A stretch of 25,291 bases of DNA from JAPEKQ01 sp964516845 (GTDB lineage: Bacteria; Joyebacterota; Joyebacteria; Joyebacterales; Joyebacteraceae). The DNA lies in NCBI GenBank assembly GCA_964516845.1, contig CAZEXP010000033.1, positions 1 to 25,291 of the forward strand. The letters run 5' to 3'. The notes beneath the pieces were generated by a model. The model saw nothing but the letters and a program-made list of their open reading frames with translations, was not told the origin of the DNA and searched no databases. This document shows positions 6,838-13,422 of this stretch, in pieces (the stretch's first letter is position 1; every line of letters begins with the position of its first letter). The position numbers and the translations under genes are program-made.

Positions 6838-8652
6838 CTAGCCGTCCAGCGCGCAGTACCGGTCGATCTGGTCCGTGAGGACCTTGACGCTCGCGTCCCA
6901 GAAGCCGCGTGAGCGGATGTCGATCCCGTAGCGCGACGCGATCTCCGCCGCCTTGCCCTCGCCCGTGCTCCGGAGCAGTTCCTTGTAACGGGGGAGAAAC
7001 GCTTCGCCCTCCTTGAGATAGAGTGCGTAGACCCCGAGCCCGAAGAGCAGCCCGAACGCGTAGGGGAAGTTGTAGAAATTGTAGCCCTGGCTGTAGTAGT
7101 GCGGCTTGAGCAGCCACATGTACGGATGCAGGTGGCTCTGGTCGAGCCCGTCGCCGTAGGTCTGGCGCTGCGCGTCGAGCATCAGTTCGCAGAACTCATC
7201 CGCGGCGAGATCGGCCTTCGCGCGGCGCGCGACGACCTCGGTCTCGAAGATGTACCGGGAGTAGATGTCGACGATGACCTGCGACGAGTCCATCAGCTGG
7301 TTCTCGAGAATGCCGAGCTGGGCATCGGGCGGCGCCGTGTCGAGCGCCGAGTTGATGATGATCGTCTGACAGAAGATGGAAGCGGTCTCGGCCAGCGTGC
7401 TCGGCGACCCCTGACGGAGCATCGGGAGTCCGATCTGACAGTGGTTGTGGAATCCATGTCCGAGTTCGTGCGCGAGCGTGCTCATCCCGTCAAAGCTGCC
7501 GTCGAAATTGGCGAGAATGCGTGACTCGTTCACGCCGGGGACACGCATGCAGAACGCGCCGCCGACCTTGCCGTCGCGAGGCTCGGCGTCGATCCAGTTG
7601 TGCTCGAACGCGTGCGCGGCGTAGTCGGCCATCTCGGGGCTGAACGTCCCAAACTGCTCGACGACATAGTCGCGGGCCTCGTCCCATGTGTACGAGAGCT
7701 CGACGTCTCCGACGGGCGCGGAAAGATCCCACCACGGGAGCGCGTCCTTCCCGAGCTTCTTCGCCTTGCTCCGGAAGTAGCGGCGGAAGGCGGGGAAGGA
7801 GTCGTGCATCGATGCAAGGAGCGCCTCGAGCGTGTCGCGGTCGATCTTGTTGTTGTCGAGCGCGCTGTGGAGCACGTCCTCGCGGCCGCGGCGCTTGCAG
7901 AGCGTGATGGCCGTGCCCTTCACCCCGTTGAGTGCGAAGGCGACCGGCTCGCGGATCTGCTCCCAGCCGGCGAGCTCGGCCTCGTACGCGCGATGCCGGA
8001 CGTCCTCGCTGGCGTTGTTCGCGAGGTTCCTGATCATCGTCATCGGCATCATCTCGGTCTTGCCGTCGAGCTCGAACGGGATCTTGAGCTGGCTCGTAAC
8101 GGTGCTCTGGAGCCTGTCCATGATGCCGCCACCCGAGAGGAGCAGTTCGGAGGCGAGCTCCTCCATCTCCGGCGTCATGCGGTAGCGGCTCTCCTCGGTG
8201 GTGTCGATGAGGAATTGCCGGTGCTCCTTGAGCGTGTCGTTCATCGAGCAGAGTTCGTCGATAGCGGGCTCGAGCGAGCCGACCCATGCCTCGAACAGGA
8301 CGAAGACATTCGAGAGACGAACCGAGACCTGTTGAAAGGCACTCTCCTCCTTCGCGGCAGTCTTGTTGTACGAGTCCGTGGTCACGAAGCTTGAGATGTA
8401 TGCGCCGACCGTCCGTCTGATCGTGAACGTGTCGTTCAACGCACCAATGAGAGCGGTCATCGTGGCCGCGACGGCGTCCAGATCGTCCGGGATCGTGTTG
8501 AGGCGGGCCACCCCGCCATTCGCGACGAGCTCTTCGAGCGCGTCAAGCCTGCGCCCGACATCCTGCACGGCGTCCTTGAAGTCCCGACCCTCGAGCCCAG
8601 AGTAGATGTTCGACAGGTCCCAGTGCGGCAGTCCCGACGTGTTCTTCGACAT
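6838..8652 (-). CDS. pepF: M3 family oligoendopeptidase F
   Basis: Predicted 604-residue zinc metallopeptidase that cleaves short peptides in the cytoplasm. The zinc site is clear: HELGH at residues 395-399, with the third ligand Glu422 in LAETASIFCQ, as in the M3B/PepF group. Other family segments are WDLSNIYSGL at the N-terminus, the WWDLSAP block, GGAFCMRVPGVNESRILANF, and the C-terminal HYYSQGYNFYNFPYAFGLLFGLG containing the conserved substrate-contacting His/Tyr residues. The length of about 600 residues is normal. I chose the ATG at 8652, which has a GGGAGGA ribosome-binding site; an upstream in-frame ATG at 8718 lacks one and adds non-family sequence. No signal peptide is present. The gene is divergent from the Asp-Gly-Asp repeat protein and is likely monocistronic. 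Confidence 0.95.
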   Translation of the reverse strand: MSKNTSGLPHWDLSNIYSGLEGRDFKDAVQDVGRRLDALEELVANGGVARLNTIPDDLDAVAATMTALIGALNDTFTIRRTVGAYISSFVTTDSYNKTAAKEESAFQQVSVRLSNVFVLFEAWVGSLEPAIDELCSMNDTLKEHRQFLIDTTEESRYRMTPEMEELASELLLSGGGIMDRLQSTVTSQLKIPFELDGKTEMMPMTMIRNLANNASEDVRHRAYEAELAGWEQIREPVAFALNGVKGTAITLCKRRGREDVLHSALDNNKIDRDTLEALLASMHDSFPAFRRYFRSKAKKLGKDALPWWDLSAPVGDVELSYTWDEARDYVVEQFGTFSPEMADYAAHAFEHNWIDAEPRDGKVGGAFCMRVPGVNESRILANFDGSFDGMSTLAHELGHGFHNHCQIGLPMLRQGSPSTLAETASIFCQTIIINSALDTAPPDAQLGILENQLMDSSQVIVDIYSRYIFETEVVARRAKADLAADEFCELMLDAQRQTYGDGLDQSHLHPYMWLLKPHYYSQGYNFYNFPYAFGLLFGLGVYALYLKEGEAFLPRYKELLRSTGEGKAAEIASRYGIDIRSRGFWDASVKVLTDQIDRYCALDG

Positions 8653-8737
8653 AGGATCCTCCCCTGTTTTCGTGTGTTTGTATGCAGTCTCCGATGCTAC
8701 CATGACGCGAGTTCGCACGAAACCCTCGGGCGCGATG

Positions 8738-8752
8738 CGGTGTCAGACACCG
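8738..8752. promoter_or_regulatory. 15-bp palindrome between divergent genes (candidate operator)
   Basis: CGGTGTCAGACACCG is a perfect 7+1+7 inverted repeat in the 203-bp gap between the divergent oligopeptidase and Asp-Gly-Asp repeat genes. The size and symmetry suit a dimeric DNA-binding protein. I could not assign a convincing promoter to either gene here, so its regulatory target is inference. Confidence 0.35.
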
Positions 8753-8855
8753 TGCAGGAGACGAGAATGCGCCCCGCGGCAGAGAGCCCTGCGGCGTGCG
8801 ACATAGACGGCACAGGCACACGTCGGACCGGGTCCCGTACAGAGGAGGAGCGACC

Positions 8856-9857
8856 ATGAGAGCGACTGCTCTACTGGTTATATGCGTGTTGGTCGCCACG
8901 GTGAGTATGGCCGCGGCCGAGACGAAGGAGATCAAGAAGGACTTCGATGAGACGTTCCAGGTGTCGGAGGGCGCGATCCTCCATTTGAACCACGGCGACG
9001 GCGACGTCACCATCGTGCCGTGGCAGAAGGATGAGATCCGCATTGTCGTCCACTACGATGCGACCGTGAACATCGGAGGCGCCTGGAAGCAGACGGACTT
9101 CGATGTGGACTTCGAGCAGACCGGAAGCACCGTCAGCGTGGTCGCCCACGAACCGACAGCCTCGTGGGGGTTCGGATGGATACGACGGACCGTGCGCAAG
9201 TACGTCTTCGAGATCTCGGCGCCTTCGTACGTGGAGATCGACATCAATGGCGACGACGGTGATGTTGCGATTGCCGGCTGGCGCGAGGATATCAACTGCT
9301 CGCTCGACGACGGGGATATCAGGCTCAGCGATGTTGAGTGCGGCCGGGTCAACGTGGCGCTCGAGGATGGCGACGCCTACCTTGACGGTATCAAGGCGGC
9401 GGTCCACGTGACTTCGGACGACGGTGATATCACCATGCAGAACTGGAGCTGTCCGACGGTCCGCGTGTCGGTCGCGGATGGTGACATCTTCCTGATGAAC
9501 GGCATCGGGGATGTGTACGCCAGCCTGGACGACGGCGACCTCACCGTTCGTGAGCTCATGGCCGACTCGTTCGAGGCGTGGGGCGAGGACGGTGATATGG
9601 ACATCGAGCTGACGAACGAGGGCGCGATCGATGTGGAGATCGCGACCGACGACGGAGACGTCGACCTCTGGCTCAACGCGGGCGTGTCGGCCATGCTCAC
9701 CGTCGCGATGGACGATGGCGATGCGAGCATCGTGCACGACGGTCTCTGGGGGGTTGAGAAGCGGAGCCATCGGCTCACCGGAAGGCTCGGGGCGGGAGAC
9801 GGTTCTATTCGCATCCGGACGGCGGATGGGGATATCATGATAAGGCAGATGAAGTAG
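8856..9857 (+). CDS. Secreted DUF4097-like beta-solenoid with Asp-Gly-Asp repeats
   Basis: Predicted 333-residue exported protein. The signal peptide is MRATALLVICVLVATVSMAAA with cleavage before ETKEI. The mature protein resembles DUF4097/putative adhesin proteins, whose beta strands repeat regularly. The motif DGD followed by an alternating hydrophobic strand (such as DGDVAIAGW, DGDIRLSDV, DGDITMQNW) occurs eleven times. One degenerate GDGSIRI copy precedes the last DGD. From the second copy on, the spacing is 18-21 residues, alternating 18 and 19 in the first part. This regular periodicity implies a right-handed ladder with stacked acidic turns, probably binding calcium; that is inference. 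Start choice: a GAGGAGGAG ribosome-binding site sits 6 bases before the ATG at 8856. No anchor or catalytic motif is seen. The gene stands alone and is followed by a hairpin array. Confidence 0.85.
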   Translation: MRATALLVICVLVATVSMAAAETKEIKKDFDETFQVSEGAILHLNHGDGDVTIVPWQKDEIRIVVHYDATVNIGGAWKQTDFDVDFEQTGSTVSVVAHEPTASWGFGWIRRTVRKYVFEISAPSYVEIDINGDDGDVAIAGWREDINCSLDDGDIRLSDVECGRVNVALEDGDAYLDGIKAAVHVTSDDGDITMQNWSCPTVRVSVADGDIFLMNGIGDVYASLDDGDLTVRELMADSFEAWGEDGDMDIELTNEGAIDVEIATDDGDVDLWLNAGVSAMLTVAMDDGDASIVHDGLWGVEKRSHRLTGRLGAGDGSIRIRTADGDIMIRQMK

Positions 9858-9895
9858 CGTACGATCCTGATGGTAGGGTTCGGCGTCCGGCGCGC

Positions 9896-9952
9896 GCCGC
9901 AGAGAGATACTGCGGCATCCGCGAGGATGCCTTGGCGTCCGGAAGGACGCCA
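9896..9952 (+). repeat. Array of three adjacent perfect hairpins, two with GNRA loops
   Basis: Directly after the Asp-Gly-Asp gene there are three stems back to back: CCGCAG/CTGCGG with a 7-base loop (9897-9915); GGCATCC/GGATGCC with loop GCGA (9914-9931); and TGGCGTCC/GGACGCCA with loop GGAA (9933-9952). The second and third are near copies differing by a compensated base pair (A-T versus G-C). Both loops fit GNRA. The array could be a structured 3' untranslated region, a small RNA or a dispersed palindromic repeat. Confidence 0.6.
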
Positions 9953-9980
9953 GGGGGTGCGGAAGGACGCCAGGGGGTGC
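9941..9980 (+). repeat. Perfect 20-bp tandem duplication
   Basis: GGAAGGACGCCAGGGGGTGC occurs twice head to tail at 9941-9960 and 9961-9980 with no mismatch. The unit begins at the loop of the third hairpin, so the second copy supplies an extra 3' half-stem that could compete with the first for pairing. Confidence 0.9.
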
Positions 9981-10017
9981 TCCGGTCCTGAGTGATCCCG
10001 GACACGGAGCGACGAAC

Positions 10018-10041
10018 GGGCGCCGGCATGAGTCGGCGCCC
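10018..10041. terminator. Hairpin terminator between convergent genes
   Basis: GGGCGCCG and CGGCGCCC form an 8-bp GC-rich stem with an 8-base loop, followed on the plus strand by GCTTCATT. It lies between the Asp-Gly-Asp gene and the convergent DUF1648-type gene, whose stop is 20 bases away. The weak T-tract lowers confidence; it may act in both directions. Confidence 0.5.
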
Positions 10042-10061
10042 GCTTCATTGTGGGGTGGTGT

Positions 10062-10598
10062 CTACTCCGGGACCGGCGGCGTGTCCGGGGCACGTGGGAT
10101 CTTCGCGAAGCGCGTGTAGAACCGGACCGTACCGAGCAACACGGCCGCCACGTAGATCCCAAGACCCCAGAAGAAGGAGTGGCCGAGCGTGGGTGCCGCC
10201 ACGCGGGCAAGGTTGGCGCGGAACGTCGCCTCGGCGACCACGATGAGGAAGCCGAGTGTCAGAGCCGCCATCCAGAGGGCGTAGACGGACATCTGCACCC
10301 ACGTGTCCTCTCTTCGCTCCGGCGCGAACCAGTAGTCGCGGTTGGGCATGTTGATCATCGATGTCGGGAGACGCTTCGTGAGGAACACCGGGACGAGCAG
10401 GATGATGACCACGCCGACTTCGACAAGGGCGTACGTCGTGAAGAACGACTGCCGGGCGCTCCACCCGTCGGCCTGCATGCTTGTGCCGAAGTGCGTGGCC
10501 ATCCGCTCGGGCATCAGCGGGTAGTAGTGCATCAGTTGAAGCGCCGCGCCGAGGAGCAGCACCAGGATGACGAGCAGCGCCACGTTCGCATTCTTCAT
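10062..10598 (-). CDS. DUF1648-domain integral membrane protein
   Basis: Predicted 178-residue membrane protein with about four transmembrane helices (roughly residues 5-24, 55-74, 102-123 and 142-160). Between the first two helices is the DUF1648 hallmark: a Pro-rich turn (YYPLMPERMATHFG) then an ADGWS segment. Between the second and third is the conserved segment NRDYWFAPERREDTW, also seen in SdpI-like membrane proteins. Function is not established; SdpI-related proteins act in immunity or signalling, but no toxin gene is adjacent. The ATG at 10598 has an AGGAGGATG ribosome-binding region, which favours it over an upstream in-frame start at 10646. It lies 88 bases downstream of the nucleoside phosphorylase on the same strand and may be co-transcribed. 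Confidence 0.82.
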   Translation of the reverse strand: MKNANVALLVILVLLLGAALQLMHYYPLMPERMATHFGTSMQADGWSARQSFFTTYALVEVGVVIILLVPVFLTKRLPTSMINMPNRDYWFAPERREDTWVQMSVYALWMAALTLGFLIVVAEATFRANLARVAAPTLGHSFFWGLGIYVAAVLLGTVRFYTRFAKIPRAPDTPPVPE

Positions 10599-10686
10599 CC
10601 GTTCATCCTCCTCATGTGCTTCCGCTCCCCGAGCGGGGGCGGCCATGACGGTGCGGCCCCGTGCGCGGTCTCATCGCCGGGCCGCG

Positions 10687-11454
10687 TCAGAGCGACAGGC
10701 ATGCTTCCGCGGCGAGCCAGAAGAGCCTCGCGCGGACCGATTCCCTCGAGTGCCAGCCCCGCACATCCCACTCCGCTCCGCTGACGTCGTCGGCTCCGTA
10801 GAGGATCTGCGCGAACACCACGCCGCGGAACTGGGCGACCGCGAAGAACCCGGCGGCCTCCATTTCGACCGTGAGACATCCCTCCGATCTCCGCAGCGCG
10901 ACTTTCTCCGGTGTCTCCCGGTAGAAACCGTCGGTCGTCCATGTCTTGCCGCTGAGATAGGGGAGATTGTGCTTGTCGCAGGCGGCGCGGAGCGCGGCGA
11001 CGCCGTCCGGGTGGGCGGCGATCTCGCGCGAAGGCGGAGCGTAGTGATACGAGAGTCCTTCGTCACGAACGGCGGACTCAGGGATGACGACGTGGCCGAA
11101 CGTGATGGCGCGGTCGAGCACGCCGGCGCTTCCGCACGCGATGAACTTCCGGCACCCGAAAGCGATGGTCTCCTCGAGCATCGCGCCGGCGAATGCGGAT
11201 GTGATGCCGGGGAGGAAGACCGCCAGGGGTCGGCCCTCGACCTCGATCTCATAGACCGGATGCCGCCCCATCTCCGACTTCATGCAGGCCAGCTCGCGAG
11301 CGCGGCCGTTCTCCACGAGTTCATCGATAACCTCGCGGAAGAAGCAGGCGACACAGTGCTCGGGCACATCGCAAGCCTTGATCTGCTCGGACGGCTCGAT
11401 GACCGCCGGCCGCGTCGGATCGAACTCCAGGATGGGATAGTCGCGTCGGTTCAT
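10687..11454 (-). CDS. Nucleoside phosphorylase (uridine/purine phosphorylase family)
   Basis: Predicted 255-residue PNP/UDP-family phosphorylase that reversibly cleaves nucleosides with phosphate. Visible family features are the PGITSAFAGAMLEETIAFG region (phosphate and ribose contacts), FIACGSAGVLD (residues 104-114), the base-contact region DEGLSYHY, and the ribose-binding VEMEAAGFFAVAQFRG with the Glu-Met-Glu motif (196-199). GADDVSG near residue 220 follows. The overall pattern resembles uridine phosphorylase, but substrate is not certain. The ATG at 11454 lacks a recognisable ribosome-binding site; TATCTT lies 7 bases upstream, so a leaderless transcript is possible. An alternative upstream promoter overlaps the divergent operon promoter. 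Together with the nucleoside hydrolase at the start of the window, it suggests nucleoside salvage. Confidence 0.88.
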   Translation of the reverse strand: MNRRDYPILEFDPTRPAVIEPSEQIKACDVPEHCVACFFREVIDELVENGRARELACMKSEMGRHPVYEIEVEGRPLAVFLPGITSAFAGAMLEETIAFGCRKFIACGSAGVLDRAITFGHVVIPESAVRDEGLSYHYAPPSREIAAHPDGVAALRAACDKHNLPYLSGKTWTTDGFYRETPEKVALRRSEGCLTVEMEAAGFFAVAQFRGVVFAQILYGADDVSGAEWDVRGWHSRESVRARLFWLAAEACLSL

Positions 11455-11586
11455 GAGGACGAAGATAGCGCAGGATGGCGGGGCGGCGCAACGACCGGGG
11501 CGCCGCGGCGATGCGCGCGAGTGGTTTGCGAGCGTGGGAGCCGTGCGGCGGCGGCAGGTGCAGTGAAGCAAGACGATGTCTGCGCG

Positions 11587-11615
11587 TTGAGGTTATCAGC
11601 AGATGTTGATATAAT
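11587..11615 (+). promoter_or_regulatory. Strong sigma70-type promoter for the propeller/kinase/receiver operon
   Basis: TTGAGG (4/6) and a perfect TATAAT are separated by exactly 17 bases in a locally AT-rich island. The predicted transcription start near 11622 gives a leader of about 43 bases before the ATG at 11665. Confidence 0.78.
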
Positions 11616-11639
11616 ATGTAGCAGATAATCCTCTATCCA
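11611..11639 (-). promoter_or_regulatory. Overlapping divergent promoter candidate for nucleoside phosphorylase
   Basis: On the minus strand TGGATA (4/6) and TATTAT (5/6) are separated by 17 bases. Its -10 box overlaps the -10 box of the plus-strand promoter. If used, the phosphorylase mRNA would have a leader of about 150 bases. A 7-bp hairpin (GCGGCGC/GCGCCGC, 11483-11506) lies in that leader. Confidence 0.4.
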
Positions 11640-11664
11640 CAACACCAGAGAGGCCGCCATCGCC

Positions 11665-13422
11665 ATGCCGGGGCGTCGTGGAAGCAGACACCGTCATCTC
11701 AGGGCGGCCCTCGTGGCCGTCGGCGCCGTGGGCGCGATCGCCATCGCGATCGCCGGCAGGCGGGCACCCGACCATCACTGGGTGAGCGCGCGACTCGAGC
11801 CGCAGGATGGAACGAACGCGTTCCTGCTCGCACCCCGGACGGACTGGGACGGTATCGAGGTTGCCGCATCGTACGAGTCGTACCACAGCATGCACATCTG
11901 TGGTCTCGATCGTGACGGCGTCCCCATCCTGGCCACGGCCGAGTACACGAACGACCAACCGCTCCGCACCATCTCCACACACGTCGTGAGTGCCGCCGGC
12001 GGTGAGACGCTGGCCGGCTGGGACGACCGCTGGCTGGTGTGCCCGGTCTCGCAGGGCCGCGGTCAGAGCGACCTCCTTCTCTGGTTCCCCGAAGCCTGGC
12101 ATGAGCACGCGAGCAGCGTGGGCAGGTCAGACACGATAGGGCTGTTTCGACACAACTACGCGATGGACTTCAAGCTTCTCAGTAGGAACACGTTCACGAC
12201 ATCGCTCGAGGCGGCGGCGCGCGGAGAGAGCCTGGCGGTCTATTCCAGGCTGGCGGTCGTCGGTCCCGACGGTGAGGAGAAGCTGCGCTTCGCCTTCGAC
12301 CCGCGCTACACCGCGGACGATGGGTTCCTGTACGAGACGCCGGGCGGCAGGGTCGTGATCGTCGAAACCGACGGGGGTTACTCGAACTCCGATCTCTTCT
12401 ATGTGCTTCTGAGCCAGCCGCAGCTCGTGGACGGGGCGGCCGTGACGCTCAGGAGCAGCGACGATATCGACGGGAGCTATCGGGGGTTCTTCGCGGTCGA
12501 CGTCGAGAGCGGCGCCCCGCTCTGGTATCGCCGGATGGGCGTGACCAGCATGAAGAACCACCTCGTGGATCTCGACGGGGACGGGATCGATGAGATCCTC
12601 CTCGATACGTACTGCGCGGAGAACAGCGTCAGCGGCGGGGGGACGACCGACTCCGGAACCGCGTACGTGATGTGTCTGGACCAGGGCGGCAACATCCTCT
12701 GGAGGAAGCGGTTCCTGGGTACCCACCTTGGCGCGCAGTCGGCGGCCGTTGACGTGACCGGCGACGGGCTGCCCGAGGTCTTCGTCACGTGGTCCAGCGG
12801 GCTCTTCGAACATCAGGGGGGCGCGGCCGTTCTCTCCGCTGATGGCCGGACACTGGCTGAGCGGACCGACCTCGGTGGGCTCTACGGGATGGCCGTGGCC
12901 GATTTCGACGGAGACGGAGAGGTCGAGATCGCCACAGGCGGACCTGAGAGCATCATCTACATTCTCAACGCCGACCTCGAGGTCGAGTGTTCGCGGACTG
13001 ATTCGACCGACCTCCTGACGTCGGCGCACGATCCGGACGGCGTGTACGCCACGCGGCGGTTCCACGACACGGGAGTCATCTGGCGGCACCGGGTGATGCC
13101 CGTGGCGGCCTCGGATGTGAACGGCGACGGCGTTGCCGACGTGCTCGCGCTCCAGACGATGTGGCAGCGGTGGGACATGGGGATCGGCACGATCTTGTGC
13201 GGGCGCGGCGATCTCGTTGTCCTTGACGGCCGGCTTGAGGAACTCATGAGAGTGGCGCGCGACCACAGAGAAGGTGGCGCGCGCGGGTTCCCGGCAGACA
13301 TGCCTGCTTCGATGAAGATGGTGGCCTTCCCGCTCGATATCGATGCCGACGGCGCGGCCGAGTTCATGCTCGGCACGATGGGGCGCGGGCTCTACGCGTA
13401 TCGGGGGTTGCATGCGGACTAG
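11665..13422 (+). CDS. Membrane-anchored FG-GAP/VCBS-repeat propeller protein
   Basis: Predicted 585-residue exported protein. A basic N-terminus (RRGSRHRHLR) is followed by one hydrophobic helix (about residues 13-30), giving a signal anchor or uncleaved signal. The C-terminal half has five calcium-type FG-GAP loops: DLDGDGIDE (302), DVTGDGLPE (363), DFDGDGEVE (413), DVNGDGVAD (484) and DIDADGAAE (558). Each sits between short hydrophobic strands, typical of a seven-bladed integrin-like propeller. The N-terminal half is less regular, with PQQ-like WYRR and ILWRKRFLG strands. No catalytic motif is visible. The ribosome-binding site is a GAGAGG 11 bases upstream. The gene overlaps the histidine kinase start by 11 bases, so the two proteins are made together. 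This suggests an extracytoplasmic ligand-binding or accessory partner of the kinase (inference). Confidence 0.85.
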   Translation: MPGRRGSRHRHLRAALVAVGAVGAIAIAIAGRRAPDHHWVSARLEPQDGTNAFLLAPRTDWDGIEVAASYESYHSMHICGLDRDGVPILATAEYTNDQPLRTISTHVVSAAGGETLAGWDDRWLVCPVSQGRGQSDLLLWFPEAWHEHASSVGRSDTIGLFRHNYAMDFKLLSRNTFTTSLEAAARGESLAVYSRLAVVGPDGEEKLRFAFDPRYTADDGFLYETPGGRVVIVETDGGYSNSDLFYVLLSQPQLVDGAAVTLRSSDDIDGSYRGFFAVDVESGAPLWYRRMGVTSMKNHLVDLDGDGIDEILLDTYCAENSVSGGGTTDSGTAYVMCLDQGGNILWRKRFLGTHLGAQSAAVDVTGDGLPEVFVTWSSGLFEHQGGAAVLSADGRTLAERTDLGGLYGMAVADFDGDGEVEIATGGPESIIYILNADLEVECSRTDSTDLLTSAHDPDGVYATRRFHDTGVIWRHRVMPVAASDVNGDGVADVLALQTMWQRWDMGIGTILCGRGDLVVLDGRLEELMRVARDHREGGARGFPADMPASMKMVAFPLDIDADGAAEFMLGTMGRGLYAYRGLHAD

